NCBI RefSeq assembly: GCF_007096885.1
Contig: NZ_VJNO01000018.1
Coordinates: 1 to 64,000, forward strand
Origin: Streptomyces sp. 130
GTDB taxonomy: Bacteria > Actinomycetota > Actinomycetes > Streptomycetales > Streptomycetaceae
Direction of reading: 5' to 3'
DNA length: 64,000 nucleotides
The notes below the pieces were generated by a model. That model saw nothing but the letters and a program-made list of their open reading frames with translations, was not told where the DNA came from and did not search any database. How positions within the stretch are numbered: the stretch's first letter is position 1; each line of letters starts with the position of its first letter. Shown one piece after another: positions 42,098-50,217 of this stretch. A program made the position numbers and the translations under genes.

Positions 42098-43681
42098 TCA
42101 GGAACCAGCTGGCCACAGGGTGCTGCCGCTGGATAGAGCCCCCTTGCCGTCCCCCAGGTAGAGCTGGAAATCACGCAGAGCCCATACCTCCGGTGACGTG
42201 GTTATGTGCCAGTTTCCGGTGAGATCGCCCTTGCCGTCGCCGTTGAATTCGCCGCCGGCGATCGTGTCCATGGCGGTCCAGTCGGCGTTCGTCGACATCG
42301 AGCGGGCCTTGTCGAAGGACGAACTGGCATTGCCGGTGTAGAGGTCGAGGCCACGGGTGGTGCTTACCGCGGCGATGTCGTCACGGCCGTCCCCGTTGTA
42401 GTCCGCCGTGGTGAAATGCGTCTTGCCGCCCCAGGTGCTGTCGGGCCACATGGACTGCTTGGCGCCGGTCAGGACGCCGTCGGGGCCCGAAGCGTAGGCG
42501 TACAGGGAGCCACCGCCGGAGACCCCTATCAGACCATCGCGCCCTGAATCGTCCACCTTGTAGCGAGCGATGTGCTTGAAGGTCTTCCACGAGGTGTCGT
42601 GCCACATCGGCACCCGGGCACGCAGGGTGCCGTCAGCGGTGCCGGCATAGAAGTAGAGCTGTCCGTCGCTCCACATCGCCGCGATGTCACCGTTGCCGTC
42701 GCCGTTGAAATCACCGCCGACGATCTTGGTGGCGTTCGCCCACGACTCGTCCTTCCAGAGGGGGCGGCCGTACTCAAGTGTGCCGTCGGCTCCGGTGTAC
42801 AGAGCGTGCAGGCGACCATCGAGCAACACGGCGGCGACATCCGTCCGTCCGTCCCCGTTGAAGTCGGCGGTGGTATACGTCTGGGAAGTCAGTCGCGCGA
42901 CGTTGGTCATGCGGATGGACCGTATCCAGGCGCTGACGTTGTCCACCCGAGTGTCAACCGCGCCATCTCGAGTCTCGTCGGAGTTGAAACAGCCCGCGCC
43001 CCAGGAGCGAGAGTGAATTCCCACCAATTCAGGTTGTCCATCGTTCCTCAGACGGAACGTCGGCCCCCCTGTGTCCCCCTTGCAGATGCCGACGGACTCA
43101 GGGGCCGTGCCGACGAGGGAAAGCGAGGTGGTATCGACAGCGGAAAGCACGGGCGTGGCGGTATGGGCTGCATCCGTCACCCACTCTGTCTTCGTGCGCC
43201 CGTAGCCCGTTACCCGGACCTTTTCACCCGCTGAGACCGGCGTGGAAGCGACTGCGATAGGTTCAGCTTCAAAGACGGGTCGTATTTGGTGCGGCAATGG
43301 CGTGAGGAGACGGACCATCGCCAGGTCGCGGCTCGGATGGGGAACGAGCGATTTGGCATACACTGCATAGGGCGATACGGGGGGTCCTCCCGCCATGACT
43401 ACAGTGCTGAATGTATCTAGCTCCCCTGCCGGAACCGTTCCGTCCGCACCGGCGAAGCAACTGGCGGCCGTCAGGACCCATACAGGGTCGACCAGGGCGC
43501 CGGAACAGCTCCGCTTCCCGTTGTCGATGTCGATGTCGAGTTTGACGGTGAAGGCGTACTGGCCCGTTTCGACTGCGTCGCCAGCAACCGCACCGGCGGG
43601 ATCGGCAGAGAGGAAGCTCGCCGTGGCTGCGATGGCGACGAGGCAGACCGTCCAAGAGCTTCGCAGACTTTTTTTGCGCAT
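42098..43681 (-). CDS. Secreted trypsin-fold pseudoprotease with FG-GAP/VCBS repeats
   Basis: A 527-residue exported protein: signal peptide (residues 1-32), a trypsin-like domain (35-265), then about five FG-GAP/VCBS repeats (DFNGDGRTDVAAV, DFNGDGNGDIAAM, DYNGDGRDDIAAV, EFNGDGKGDL) that form a calcium-binding beta-propeller. The protease domain keeps its framework but not its triad. The His site reads TAASC (Ser74), the Ser site reads CKGDTGGP (Thr204), and only the Asp in SRDLAMVRL (Asp119) remains. It should be catalytically dead and may bind peptides or polysaccharide. ATG 43681 follows GAAGGAAAG. It lies 34 bases behind a small exported protein gene, probably one operon. Confidence 0.85.
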   Translation of the reverse strand: MRKKSLRSSWTVCLVAIAATASFLSADPAGAVAGDAVETGQYAFTVKLDIDIDNGKRSCSGALVDPVWVLTAASCFAGADGTVPAGELDTFSTVVMAGGPPVSPYAVYAKSLVPHPSRDLAMVRLLTPLPHQIRPVFEAEPIAVASTPVSAGEKVRVTGYGRTKTEWVTDAAHTATPVLSAVDTTSLSLVGTAPESVGICKGDTGGPTFRLRNDGQPELVGIHSRSWGAGCFNSDETRDGAVDTRVDNVSAWIRSIRMTNVARLTSQTYTTADFNGDGRTDVAAVLLDGRLHALYTGADGTLEYGRPLWKDESWANATKIVGGDFNGDGNGDIAAMWSDGQLYFYAGTADGTLRARVPMWHDTSWKTFKHIARYKVDDSGRDGLIGVSGGGSLYAYASGPDGVLTGAKQSMWPDSTWGGKTHFTTADYNGDGRDDIAAVSTTRGLDLYTGNASSSFDKARSMSTNADWTAMDTIAGGEFNGDGKGDLTGNWHITTSPEVWALRDFQLYLGDGKGALSSGSTLWPAGS

Positions 43682-43715
43682 GATCTTTCCTTCAGTTCCT
43701 TTCACGAGGGCGTGA

Positions 43716-44225
43716 TCAGCCGGTGACGCGTATCTCCACAAGTACCGACCGGGCACCCCCGACAGTGCCTTCGCCGACGGACTTCCAGCCCCCCTCGGCC
43801 ACGTCGATCGTCTGGGTCTGACCGTTTGCGGTCAGGTCCGCGCTGATGGGGTGGTCTGCGGCTTCCAGGGCGAAAACCCGGGGGAGCGTCAGCGTGAGGT
43901 ATCCCGTCGCGCCGGTGGCGCGGAAGCAGTAGAGACCGTCGCGTCCCACGGTCGTGTCCTTGACGGTCGAGACCCTGATCTGATCGACCGTGTAGTCGCA
44001 TTCTGCGAGCAGGATGTGACCGTCCCCCTTCTTCAGCTCAATTCCTTTGGAAGCCAATATGGAATCCGCGCCGGGGTAAGCGAAATCTTCGATTGCGGAC
44101 GGCGGAGTCTCGTCGGAAGTCGTATACCCGGCCGGCTCGTTCGCGAACGCCAGCGGTATGGCTGCCACCGCCAGCAATGTTCCTGCGGCTGCAGCGATCA
44201 GAGTCTTCAAGGATCGGTAAGTCAC
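43716..44225 (-). CDS. Secreted hypothetical protein (169 aa)
   Basis: A 169-residue exported protein. The signal peptide has the core TLIAAAAGTLLAVAAIPLAF and probable cleavage at AFA-NE (residue 28/29). The mature part is beta-rich with two cysteines (CDYTVDQIRV and GLYCFRATG) that may form a disulfide. I know no family. GTG 44225 follows GGAAGGGA. It is the first gene of an operon with the pseudoprotease, so the two products may act together outside the cell. A good sigma-70-type promoter lies 75-103 bases upstream. Confidence 0.75.
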   Translation of the reverse strand: MTYRSLKTLIAAAAGTLLAVAAIPLAFANEPAGYTTSDETPPSAIEDFAYPGADSILASKGIELKKGDGHILLAECDYTVDQIRVSTVKDTTVGRDGLYCFRATGATGYLTLTLPRVFALEAADHPISADLTANGQTQTIDVAEGGWKSVGEGTVGGARSVLVEIRVTG

Positions 44226-44299
44226 GCCAGTCCCTTCCGGGCGCGAAGGGCACTTGATTCCCTGTCGCCGGGATGTGTGAGAGATGAAAAGAACTCGTG

Positions 44300-44335
44300 G
44301 AGCCTAGCGATCGCCAGGTGTTTCGTCAACGTTTC
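44300..44335 (-). promoter_or_regulatory. Promoter of the secreted protein/pseudoprotease operon with GTTTCG repeats
   Basis: On the minus strand, -35 TTGACG (44323-44328), 17 bases, then -10 TAGGCT (44300-44305). GTTTCG occurs at 44319-44324 and 44330-44335 on the plus strand, flanking the -35. The same words recur upstream of the gene at 44499-45407. Confidence 0.65.
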
Positions 44336-44498
44336 GTTTGGTGCGTTTCATCCTCAAATGCCCATAGCTTTTCAAGAATAAGAGGGGTGATTTTCTGCCA
44401 GATATGACCGGAGTGGGCTGTTGTTACGGCAAAGGGCCGTACCCCTGTCGTCAGGAATGCGGCCCTCTTGGATTGTGCGTGGAACGACTGACGAGAGG

Positions 44499-45407
44499 TC
44501 AGAAGAGGAACTTGTAGGCGTTCCAGCCGCTCGTGCCGATCAGCTTCTTGGCCTTGTACGGCGCCGAGGCGTTGCCGGTCCCGCTGTACAGGTACAGCTC
44601 GCCGCCCTTGCGGGCGATCAGGTCGGTCTTGCCGTCCTCGTTGATGTCACCCGTGGAGACCAGGCGGTCGTACTGGTTCCAGCCGCTGCCGATCTTGGTG
44701 CGCTTGGCGAACGGCGCCTTCTGGTTGCCGGTGCCCTTGTACAGCCACAGGACGCCGGACTTGTCGCGCGCGACGACGTCGTTCTTGCCGTCGCCGTTCA
44801 GGTCGCCGTTGCCGGCGATCGCGCTGTAGATGTTCCAGCCGTAACCGGCCTTGATGCGCTTGGTGATCGTGCCGTCGCCGTAGCCGAGGTAGACGTACAG
44901 GTCGCCCTTGGTGTCGACGGCGAGCATGTCACCGCCGGCGGCGCCGCCGATCTGGCCGGGGGAGACGATCTTGCTGTAGATGTTCCATCCGTAGCCGATC
45001 TTCACGGGCGTACCGTCGAACTCCATGTAGCCCATGTTCCCGTTTTCCTCACGGAACCAAAGGCCTTCGCTCCGACCGTTGTTCTGGTGGTCGACCTGCA
45101 TGAGAGCGGAGACGCCGGTCCAGCCCTTGCCCGAGTACGCGCGGGCCGTGAGGCCGCCCTTGCCGTTGGCCCCGTACGAGTAGAGGATGCCTGCCGAGTT
45201 CGCACCGTAGAGCCGGAAGGCCGGGGTGGCAGCGGCGGCGGCAGCGGCGGGGGCCGTCGCGGGCTGGTTGGCCGAGGCGCTGAGCGAAGGCTGCGGGGCG
45301 TCGGCGGCCACGGCGGAGGTGCCGGTGGCGACGAGGGCGGCGGTGAGCGCCGCGGCTGCCGCGCGAGCGGCTATGCGGGTGTGGTGCCGGCCAGTGGTTT
45401 TGGCCAC
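44499..45407 (-). CDS. Secreted FG-GAP/VCBS repeat protein (paralogue 1)
   Basis: A 302-residue exported protein: a twin-Arg-poor signal peptide to about residue 36 (AALTAALVATGTSAVAADA), a short Ala-rich linker, then FG-GAP/tachylectin-like repeats with a recurring unit YGWNIY / IAGNGDLNGDGKNDVVARD / SGVLWLYKGTG. Such repeats form a lectin-like beta-propeller. The start GTG 45407 has GGAG five bases upstream. The protein is very similar in its repeat half to the next gene (45550-46404), showing a tandem duplication. No catalytic domain is visible; sugar or surface binding is the likely role. Confidence 0.82.
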   Translation of the reverse strand: MAKTTGRHHTRIAARAAAAALTAALVATGTSAVAADAPQPSLSASANQPATAPAAAAAAATPAFRLYGANSAGILYSYGANGKGGLTARAYSGKGWTGVSALMQVDHQNNGRSEGLWFREENGNMGYMEFDGTPVKIGYGWNIYSKIVSPGQIGGAAGGDMLAVDTKGDLYVYLGYGDGTITKRIKAGYGWNIYSAIAGNGDLNGDGKNDVVARDKSGVLWLYKGTGNQKAPFAKRTKIGSGWNQYDRLVSTGDINEDGKTDLIARKGGELYLYSGTGNASAPYKAKKLIGTSGWNAYKFLF

Positions 45408-45487
45408 AAGTACTCCATGGATCGTGAAGTGGAAGCGGCCCGCCGCACGTTGGCGGCGGGCCACCGATTCATGGGAATCGTGTCACT

Positions 45488-45519
45488 GTTTCGTAAGCGA
45501 AACCTGCACGTTTCGTCAT
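45488..45519 (-). promoter_or_regulatory. Inverted/direct GTTTCG repeats upstream of FG-GAP paralogue 1
   Basis: GTTTCG (45488-45493), CGAAAC (45498-45503) and GTTTCG (45510-45515). On the minus strand ATGACG (45514-45519) begins TGACGAAAC, identical to the -35 region of the pseudoprotease operon. The distance to the start codon is about the same (80-110 bases). Confidence 0.45.
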
Positions 45520-45549
45520 GACTGTGTAACCACTGTGTCCGTGACCGGC

Positions 45550-46404
45550 TCAGAAGAAGAGGCGGTACGAGTTCCAGCCCGAAGTGCCGATGAGGGCCTT
45601 CGACTTGAAGGGGGCGGCCGCGTCGCCGGTGCCCTCGTACAGGTACAGCTCGCCCTTGGAGTTGCGGGCGACGAGGTCGGTCCGGCCGTCCATGGTGAGG
45701 TCACCGGCGGCGAAGACGGTGTTGTACTGGTTCCAGCCGCTGCCGATCTTGGTGCGCTTGGCGTACGGGGCGTGCTGGTCGCCGGTGCCCTTGTACAGCC
45801 ACAGGACGCCGGACTTGTCGCGCGCGACGAGGTCGTTCTTGCCGTCGCCGTCCAGGTCGCCGTTGCCCGCGATCTGGGTGTAGATGTCCCAGCCGTAACC
45901 GACCTTCAGGCGCTTGGTGACCTTGCCGTCGCCGTAGCCCAGGTACAGGTAGAGGTCGCCCTTGTTGTCGCGGGCGAGCAGGTCGCCGCCCTCGGCGCCG
46001 CCGAACTGGCCCACCGAGACGACGGTGTTGTAGATGTCCCAGCCGTAACCGACCTTCACCGCGTCGGAGTTGTCGGCGGAGTAGTACCAGATGTTGCCCG
46101 TGGTGCCGAGCTGCCAGCGGCCGTCCGCGAGGTTGTCCGCGTTGTGGTCGACCAGGCCGACGAAGGCGAGGCCCGTCATGCCGGTCTGGAGCTCGACGCG
46201 TGACGAGATGGTGCCGTCGCCCAGGGGTGCGTAGTGGTACGCGGTCCCCGAGCTGTCGATGCCCGTCAGGCCGTACATGGGGGCGTCGCCGACGTCGGCG
46301 GCGGAGGCGGCGGAGGCGCCGGTGACGACCAGGGCCGCGGTTATCGCGGCGGCGGCGAGACGGGCGGCAGCGCGTCCGGGCCGCAGGCCAGAGATCTTGG
46401 CCAC
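45550..46404 (-). CDS. Secreted FG-GAP/VCBS repeat protein (paralogue 2)
   Basis: A 284-residue paralogue of the preceding gene, with a signal peptide (AAAAITAALVVTGASAASAA) and the same repeat unit: YGWDIY / IAGNGDLDGDGKNDLVARD / SGVLWLYKGTGD, ending SGWNSYRLFF. I chose GTG 46404 because it aligns with the GTG-GCC-AAG start of the paralogue and has GGAG six bases upstream; an in-frame ATG lies four codons earlier at 46416 without a ribosome-binding site. About 140 bases separate the copies, and each probably has its own promoter. Ligand unknown. Confidence 0.82.
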   Translation of the reverse strand: MAKISGLRPGRAAARLAAAAITAALVVTGASAASAADVGDAPMYGLTGIDSSGTAYHYAPLGDGTISSRVELQTGMTGLAFVGLVDHNADNLADGRWQLGTTGNIWYYSADNSDAVKVGYGWDIYNTVVSVGQFGGAEGGDLLARDNKGDLYLYLGYGDGKVTKRLKVGYGWDIYTQIAGNGDLDGDGKNDLVARDKSGVLWLYKGTGDQHAPYAKRTKIGSGWNQYNTVFAAGDLTMDGRTDLVARNSKGELYLYEGTGDAAAPFKSKALIGTSGWNSYRLFF

Positions 46405-46672
46405 GTAGTTCTCCATGGATGGTGGGGCGAGGCGTGACGCGCCGCGGGATACGGGGACACGCCACGGAATTGAGGATGATCCTTTCACGACTCCCTCACG
46501 TCTCCAAGGGTTTGTCGAAATGAGGTCAACCCAACGCCTTCGCCCCGGAATGCGGACACCGCACAGGGGCCGGACACGTTCGTCCGCGGCGGCATGCGTA
46601 CACCGGTGTGGGCCGGGCAGGCGGAAGTCAGCTTCCCGAAACCAGTCGGACAGCGGTAGAAGAGGAGTTGTC

Positions 46673-46933
46673 GTGTCATTTCTGTGGGCCATCATCGCGG
46701 GACTCATCATCGGCCTGCTGGCCAAGCTGGTCGTGCCCGGCCGTCAGCCCATTCCCCTGTGGCTGACCGTCCTGCTCGGCATCGTCGGCGCCATCGCAGG
46801 CAACGCCCTCGCCACCGCCTTCGGGGTGCGTGACACCGGGGGCATCGACTGGATCCGCCACATCTTCCAGATCGGTGTGGCCGCCGTGCTCATCGCCTTC
46901 ATCAGCCCGATGTGGGCCCGGCGACGCGCCTGA
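46673..46933 (+). CDS. GlsB/YeaQ/YmgE-family stress-response membrane protein
   Basis: An 86-residue protein with three membrane helices: FLWAIIAGLIIGLLAKLVV, then LWLTVLLGIVGAIAGNALA and a C-terminal VAAVLIAFISPMW. The first helix and the Gly-rich second helix are the signature of the GlsB/YeaQ/YmgE (transglycosylase-associated) family, small membrane proteins linked to stress; the molecular role is unknown. GTG 46673 follows AGAGGAG. It ends at a strong bidirectional terminator facing the GH1 gene. Confidence 0.85.
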   Translation: MSFLWAIIAGLIIGLLAKLVVPGRQPIPLWLTVLLGIVGAIAGNALATAFGVRDTGGIDWIRHIFQIGVAAVLIAFISPMWARRRA

Positions 46934-46947
46934 CCAGTCCACCCGTA

Positions 46948-46996
46948 CGACGAACGCCCTGTCCACCGCACACAGCGGTGGACAGGGCGTTCGTCG
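46948..46996. terminator. Bidirectional terminator between glsB-like and GH1 genes
   Basis: Arms 46948-46969 and 46975-46996 (22 bp, perfect, around ACACA) lie between convergent genes ending at 46933 and 47010. The stem core is CGCCCTGTCCACCGC. Confidence 0.88.
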
Positions 46997-47009
46997 CGTC
47001 TCCGGGCTC

Positions 47010-48389
47010 TCAGCCCCGGTGCGCCGCGATCAGCGCCTGATACCAGCGGTAGCTGTCCTTCGGGGTGCGCTCCAGGGTGTCGTAGTCGACCCGGACGATA
47101 CCGAACCGCTTCGCGTACCCGAGCGCCCACTCGAAGTTGTCCAGCAGCGACCACACGTAGTAGCCCCGGACGTCCACGCCCGCGTCCATCGCGGACCGCA
47201 GCGCCGTCAGATGCGTACGCAGGTACTCCACCCGGTCCGCGTCCCGCACCGCACCGTCCGGCTCCACGGTGTCGTGCTCCGCCGAGCCGTTCTCCGTGAT
47301 GTGCACCGGCGGCAGCGCGTCCCCGTAGGTGTCCTTCAGCGCGGTCAGCAGATCGGTGAAGGACTCCGGGACGACCGGCCAGCCCATCGCCGTCCGCCGC
47401 ACGTCCGGGTACTGCCCCTCGGCGTACCGGTTGTCCGTGGCGACCCGCAGCGCCGGGTCCGGCTCGCGGTACGGGGCGTCGGCCACCACGATCGGGCGGT
47501 AGTAGTTGATGCCCAGGAAGTCCAGGGGCTGGGAGATCAGGTCCAGGTCGCCGTCGCGCCGGAAGTCCTGTCCGGTGATCAGCTCGCCCCAGGTCTCCTC
47601 CTCGGTGGCCGGGTAGCGGCCCGCGAGGATCGGCTCCGTCCACACCAGGTTGTGCTGGGTGTCCGCGCGGACCACCGCCGCCCGGTCGGCGTCCGTCGGG
47701 GCGGCCGGGACGTTGCGGTCCAGGTTCAGCGTGATGCCCGCCTCGCGGACCCCCGCCGCCCGCAGCGCCTTCATCGCCAGGCCGTGGCCGACGAGCAGGT
47801 GGTGCGCTGCGGCCAGGGCACCGCGCCCCTCCTGCGCGCCGGGCGCGTGCCGGCCCACGGAGTAGCCGAGGAACGCGCTGCACCACGGCTCGTTGAGGGT
47901 GATCCAGCGCGGCACCCGGTCGGCCAGGTGCTCCGCCACGATCTCCGTGTACTCGCCGAACCGCTCGGCCGTCTCGCGTACGCGCCAGCCGCCCCGGTCC
48001 TCCAGCGCCTGCGGCAGGTCCCAGTGGTAGAGGGTGGCGGCCGGCTCGATGCCCGCCGCCAGGAGCTCGTCCACCAGCCGGGAGTAGAAGTCGAGGCCCT
48101 TCGGGTTCACCGCGCCGGAGCCCTCCGGCAGGATGCGCGACCAGGCGATCGAGAAGCGGTACGAATCGACCCCCAGCTCGCGCAGCAGCGCCACGTCCTC
48201 GCGGTAGCGGTGGTAGTGGTCGCAGGCCACGTCACCGGTGTCGCCGCCGTCCGTCCTGCCGGGCGTGTGGCTGTACGTGTCCCAGATGGACGGGCCGCGT
48301 CCGTCCTCCCGCGCGGCGCCCTCGATCTGGTACGACGCCGTGGCCGCGCCGAAGACGAAACCGGGCGGGAAGACCGGAAACTTATCCAT
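47010..48389 (-). CDS. Glycoside hydrolase family 1 beta-glucosidase
   Basis: A 459-residue cytosolic GH1 enzyme, the usual size, that removes beta-linked glucose (or galactose) from oligosaccharide ends. FVFGAATASYQIEGA at the N-terminus binds the -1 sugar, the acid/base is Glu167 in TLNEPW, and the nucleophile is Glu366 in ITENGS. ATG 48389 has AGGGG just upstream. The stop of the permease gene at 48398 is 8 bases away, so it is the last gene of an ABC-importer operon (SBP, two permeases, glucosidase). The sugars imported are likely beta-glucosides; with the divergent alpha-xylosidase, xyloglucan fragments are the best guess. Confidence 0.93.
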   Translation of the reverse strand: MDKFPVFPPGFVFGAATASYQIEGAAREDGRGPSIWDTYSHTPGRTDGGDTGDVACDHYHRYREDVALLRELGVDSYRFSIAWSRILPEGSGAVNPKGLDFYSRLVDELLAAGIEPAATLYHWDLPQALEDRGGWRVRETAERFGEYTEIVAEHLADRVPRWITLNEPWCSAFLGYSVGRHAPGAQEGRGALAAAHHLLVGHGLAMKALRAAGVREAGITLNLDRNVPAAPTDADRAAVVRADTQHNLVWTEPILAGRYPATEEETWGELITGQDFRRDGDLDLISQPLDFLGINYYRPIVVADAPYREPDPALRVATDNRYAEGQYPDVRRTAMGWPVVPESFTDLLTALKDTYGDALPPVHITENGSAEHDTVEPDGAVRDADRVEYLRTHLTALRSAMDAGVDVRGYYVWSLLDNFEWALGYAKRFGIVRVDYDTLERTPKDSYRWYQALIAAHRG

Positions 48390-48397
48390 GGATACCC

Positions 48398-49252
48398 CTA
48401 CTTGACCGAGCCGCCGGTGATCCCGGCGGCGATGTACTTCTGCGACAGGACGAGCAGCACCGCCGCCGGGACCGCGGAGAGCACGGAAGCGGCCATCACC
48501 GAGCCCCAGTCGCCGACGTGGGCGCCGATGTACTGGTAGATGCCCAGCGTGATGGGCTTCACGTCGTCCGTGGTGTTCAGCGTCAGCGCGAACATGAAGT
48601 CGCTCCACGCGTACAGGAAGGAGAACAGCCCGGCCGTGATCAGCGAGTTGCGGCTCATCGGCAGCACGACCTGCACGAACGTCCGGAACCGCCCGGCCCC
48701 GTCGACCTCGGCGGCCTCGATGACCTCGCGCGGGATCGCCACCATGAACGACCGCATCAGCACGATCGCGAACGGGATGCCGAGCGAGGCGTCGGCCAGC
48801 ATCAGACCGGCGTACGAGTTGACCAGGCCGAGATCCACGTACGCGCTGTACAGGGCGTTGGCGATGACGATGCCCGGCACCATCTGGGTGATCAGCGTGC
48901 CGAAGACGATCGTCCGGGTGCCGCGCAGCTTGAACTGCGCCAGCCCGTAGGCGGCGGGCGCCGAGATCGCCAGGCAGATGACGACCGCGCCGAGGGCCAC
49001 CGCGAGCGAGGTCAGCAGATTGCCGCCCTGGTCGGTGAGCGCCGAGCGGAAGCCCGAGAGGTCCAGGCCGTGCGGGACGGGGTCGACCTCCAGCAGTCCG
49101 GACTCGGGCTGGAGCGCGGTGTTCACCATCCAGTACAGCGGGAACAGCATCACGCACAGCACCAGGATGCCGAAGACCATGGCGCCCCAGCGCCGCTTCG
49201 GCCGGCCGTTGTTCCGCGTGGGCGCGGCGGGGGTACGCACGGTGCTCGCCAT
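48398..49252 (-). CDS. Sugar ABC transporter permease (MalG-type)
   Basis: A 284-residue inner-membrane permease with six hydrophobic helices after a basic N-terminus. The cytosolic loop with EVIEAAEVDGAGRFRTFVQV is the EAA motif that docks the ATPase. C-terminal AAGITGGSVK is typical of MalG-like carbohydrate permeases. ATG 49252 lies six bases after the stop of the partner permease. No ATPase gene is in the operon; Streptomyces importers of this type share MsiK encoded elsewhere. Confidence 0.92.
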   Translation of the reverse strand: MASTVRTPAAPTRNNGRPKRRWGAMVFGILVLCVMLFPLYWMVNTALQPESGLLEVDPVPHGLDLSGFRSALTDQGGNLLTSLAVALGAVVICLAISAPAAYGLAQFKLRGTRTIVFGTLITQMVPGIVIANALYSAYVDLGLVNSYAGLMLADASLGIPFAIVLMRSFMVAIPREVIEAAEVDGAGRFRTFVQVVLPMSRNSLITAGLFSFLYAWSDFMFALTLNTTDDVKPITLGIYQYIGAHVGDWGSVMAASVLSAVPAAVLLVLSQKYIAAGITGGSVK

Positions 49253-49257
49253 GCCGG

Positions 49258-50205
49258 TCACTTCCCCTCGTTGCGGTTGGCCCGCAGGTAGAACACCGCG
49301 AAGACGGCGGAGATCAGGATAAGGATGTTGCCGACCACGGCACCGGCTCCGAAGTCCAGCTGGACGAAGGAGTTCTGGTACGTGAGGGTGCCGAGGGTCT
49401 GGGTGGAGTCGGCGGGTCCGCCGTCGGTGAGCGCCAGGATCAGGTCGAGGATCTTGACCGTCGACATGAAGCCGAGCACCAGGACCACGGTGATCACCGG
49501 CCGCAGCATCGGCAGCGTGATCGAGCGGAACGTCCGCCAGGCGGAGGCTCCGTCCAGCGAGGCCGCCTCGTACAGCTCCTTGGGGACCTCCTGGAGGCCG
49601 CCGTAGAGGATCACCATGTTGAACGGGATGCCGATCCAGATGTTCACCAGGATCACCGAGATCAGCGCCATGCTGGTGCTGGTCAGCCACGGGGTGTCGC
49701 CGCCGAGGCCGATGGTGCCGAGGAACGAGTTGAGGACGCCGGTGTCCTGGTCGAGGATGCGCCGCCAGACGACGCCCGAGACGACCATCGGCACCAGCCA
49801 CGGCAGCAGGATGAGCGACCGCAGCACACCGTTCAGCGGGAAGCGGCGGTTGAAGAAGACGGCCAGGCCGAGGCCGATGCAGAACTGCCCGATGAGCGAG
49901 CCGATCGTGAACAGGATGGTGTGCCAGAGGGCCTTGCCGAAGAGCTCGTCGTTGAAGACCTTGCTCCAGTTGTCCGTTCCGTTGAACGGCGACTTCCCCG
50001 TGAAGAACGTGGACGGCGAGTAGTCCTGGAAGCTCATCACGATGTTGCGGACGAGCGGGTAGCCGAAGAACAGCGCCATGAAGATCACGGCGGGGGCGAT
50101 GAAGCCCCACTGGGCGAGCCGCCTGCGGCGACGGATGCGGGCGGGGTTCGGCGGTTTCACGGTCTTCGTGGTCGCGAGCGCCGGGGCAGCGGTGGTGGTC
50201 GACAT
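49258..50205 (-). CDS. Sugar ABC transporter permease (MalF-type)
   Basis: A 315-residue permease with six membrane helices after an N-terminal tail rich in Thr/Ala and Arg. The EAA loop contains ELYEAASLDGASAWRTFRSI. ATG 50205 begins 12 bases after the solute-binding protein stop. It pairs with the MalG-type permease to form the membrane pore of the importer. Confidence 0.92.
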   Translation of the reverse strand: MSTTTAAPALATTKTVKPPNPARIRRRRRLAQWGFIAPAVIFMALFFGYPLVRNIVMSFQDYSPSTFFTGKSPFNGTDNWSKVFNDELFGKALWHTILFTIGSLIGQFCIGLGLAVFFNRRFPLNGVLRSLILLPWLVPMVVSGVVWRRILDQDTGVLNSFLGTIGLGGDTPWLTSTSMALISVILVNIWIGIPFNMVILYGGLQEVPKELYEAASLDGASAWRTFRSITLPMLRPVITVVLVLGFMSTVKILDLILALTDGGPADSTQTLGTLTYQNSFVQLDFGAGAVVGNILILISAVFAVFYLRANRNEGK

Positions 50206-50217
50206 GGTTCGTATACC

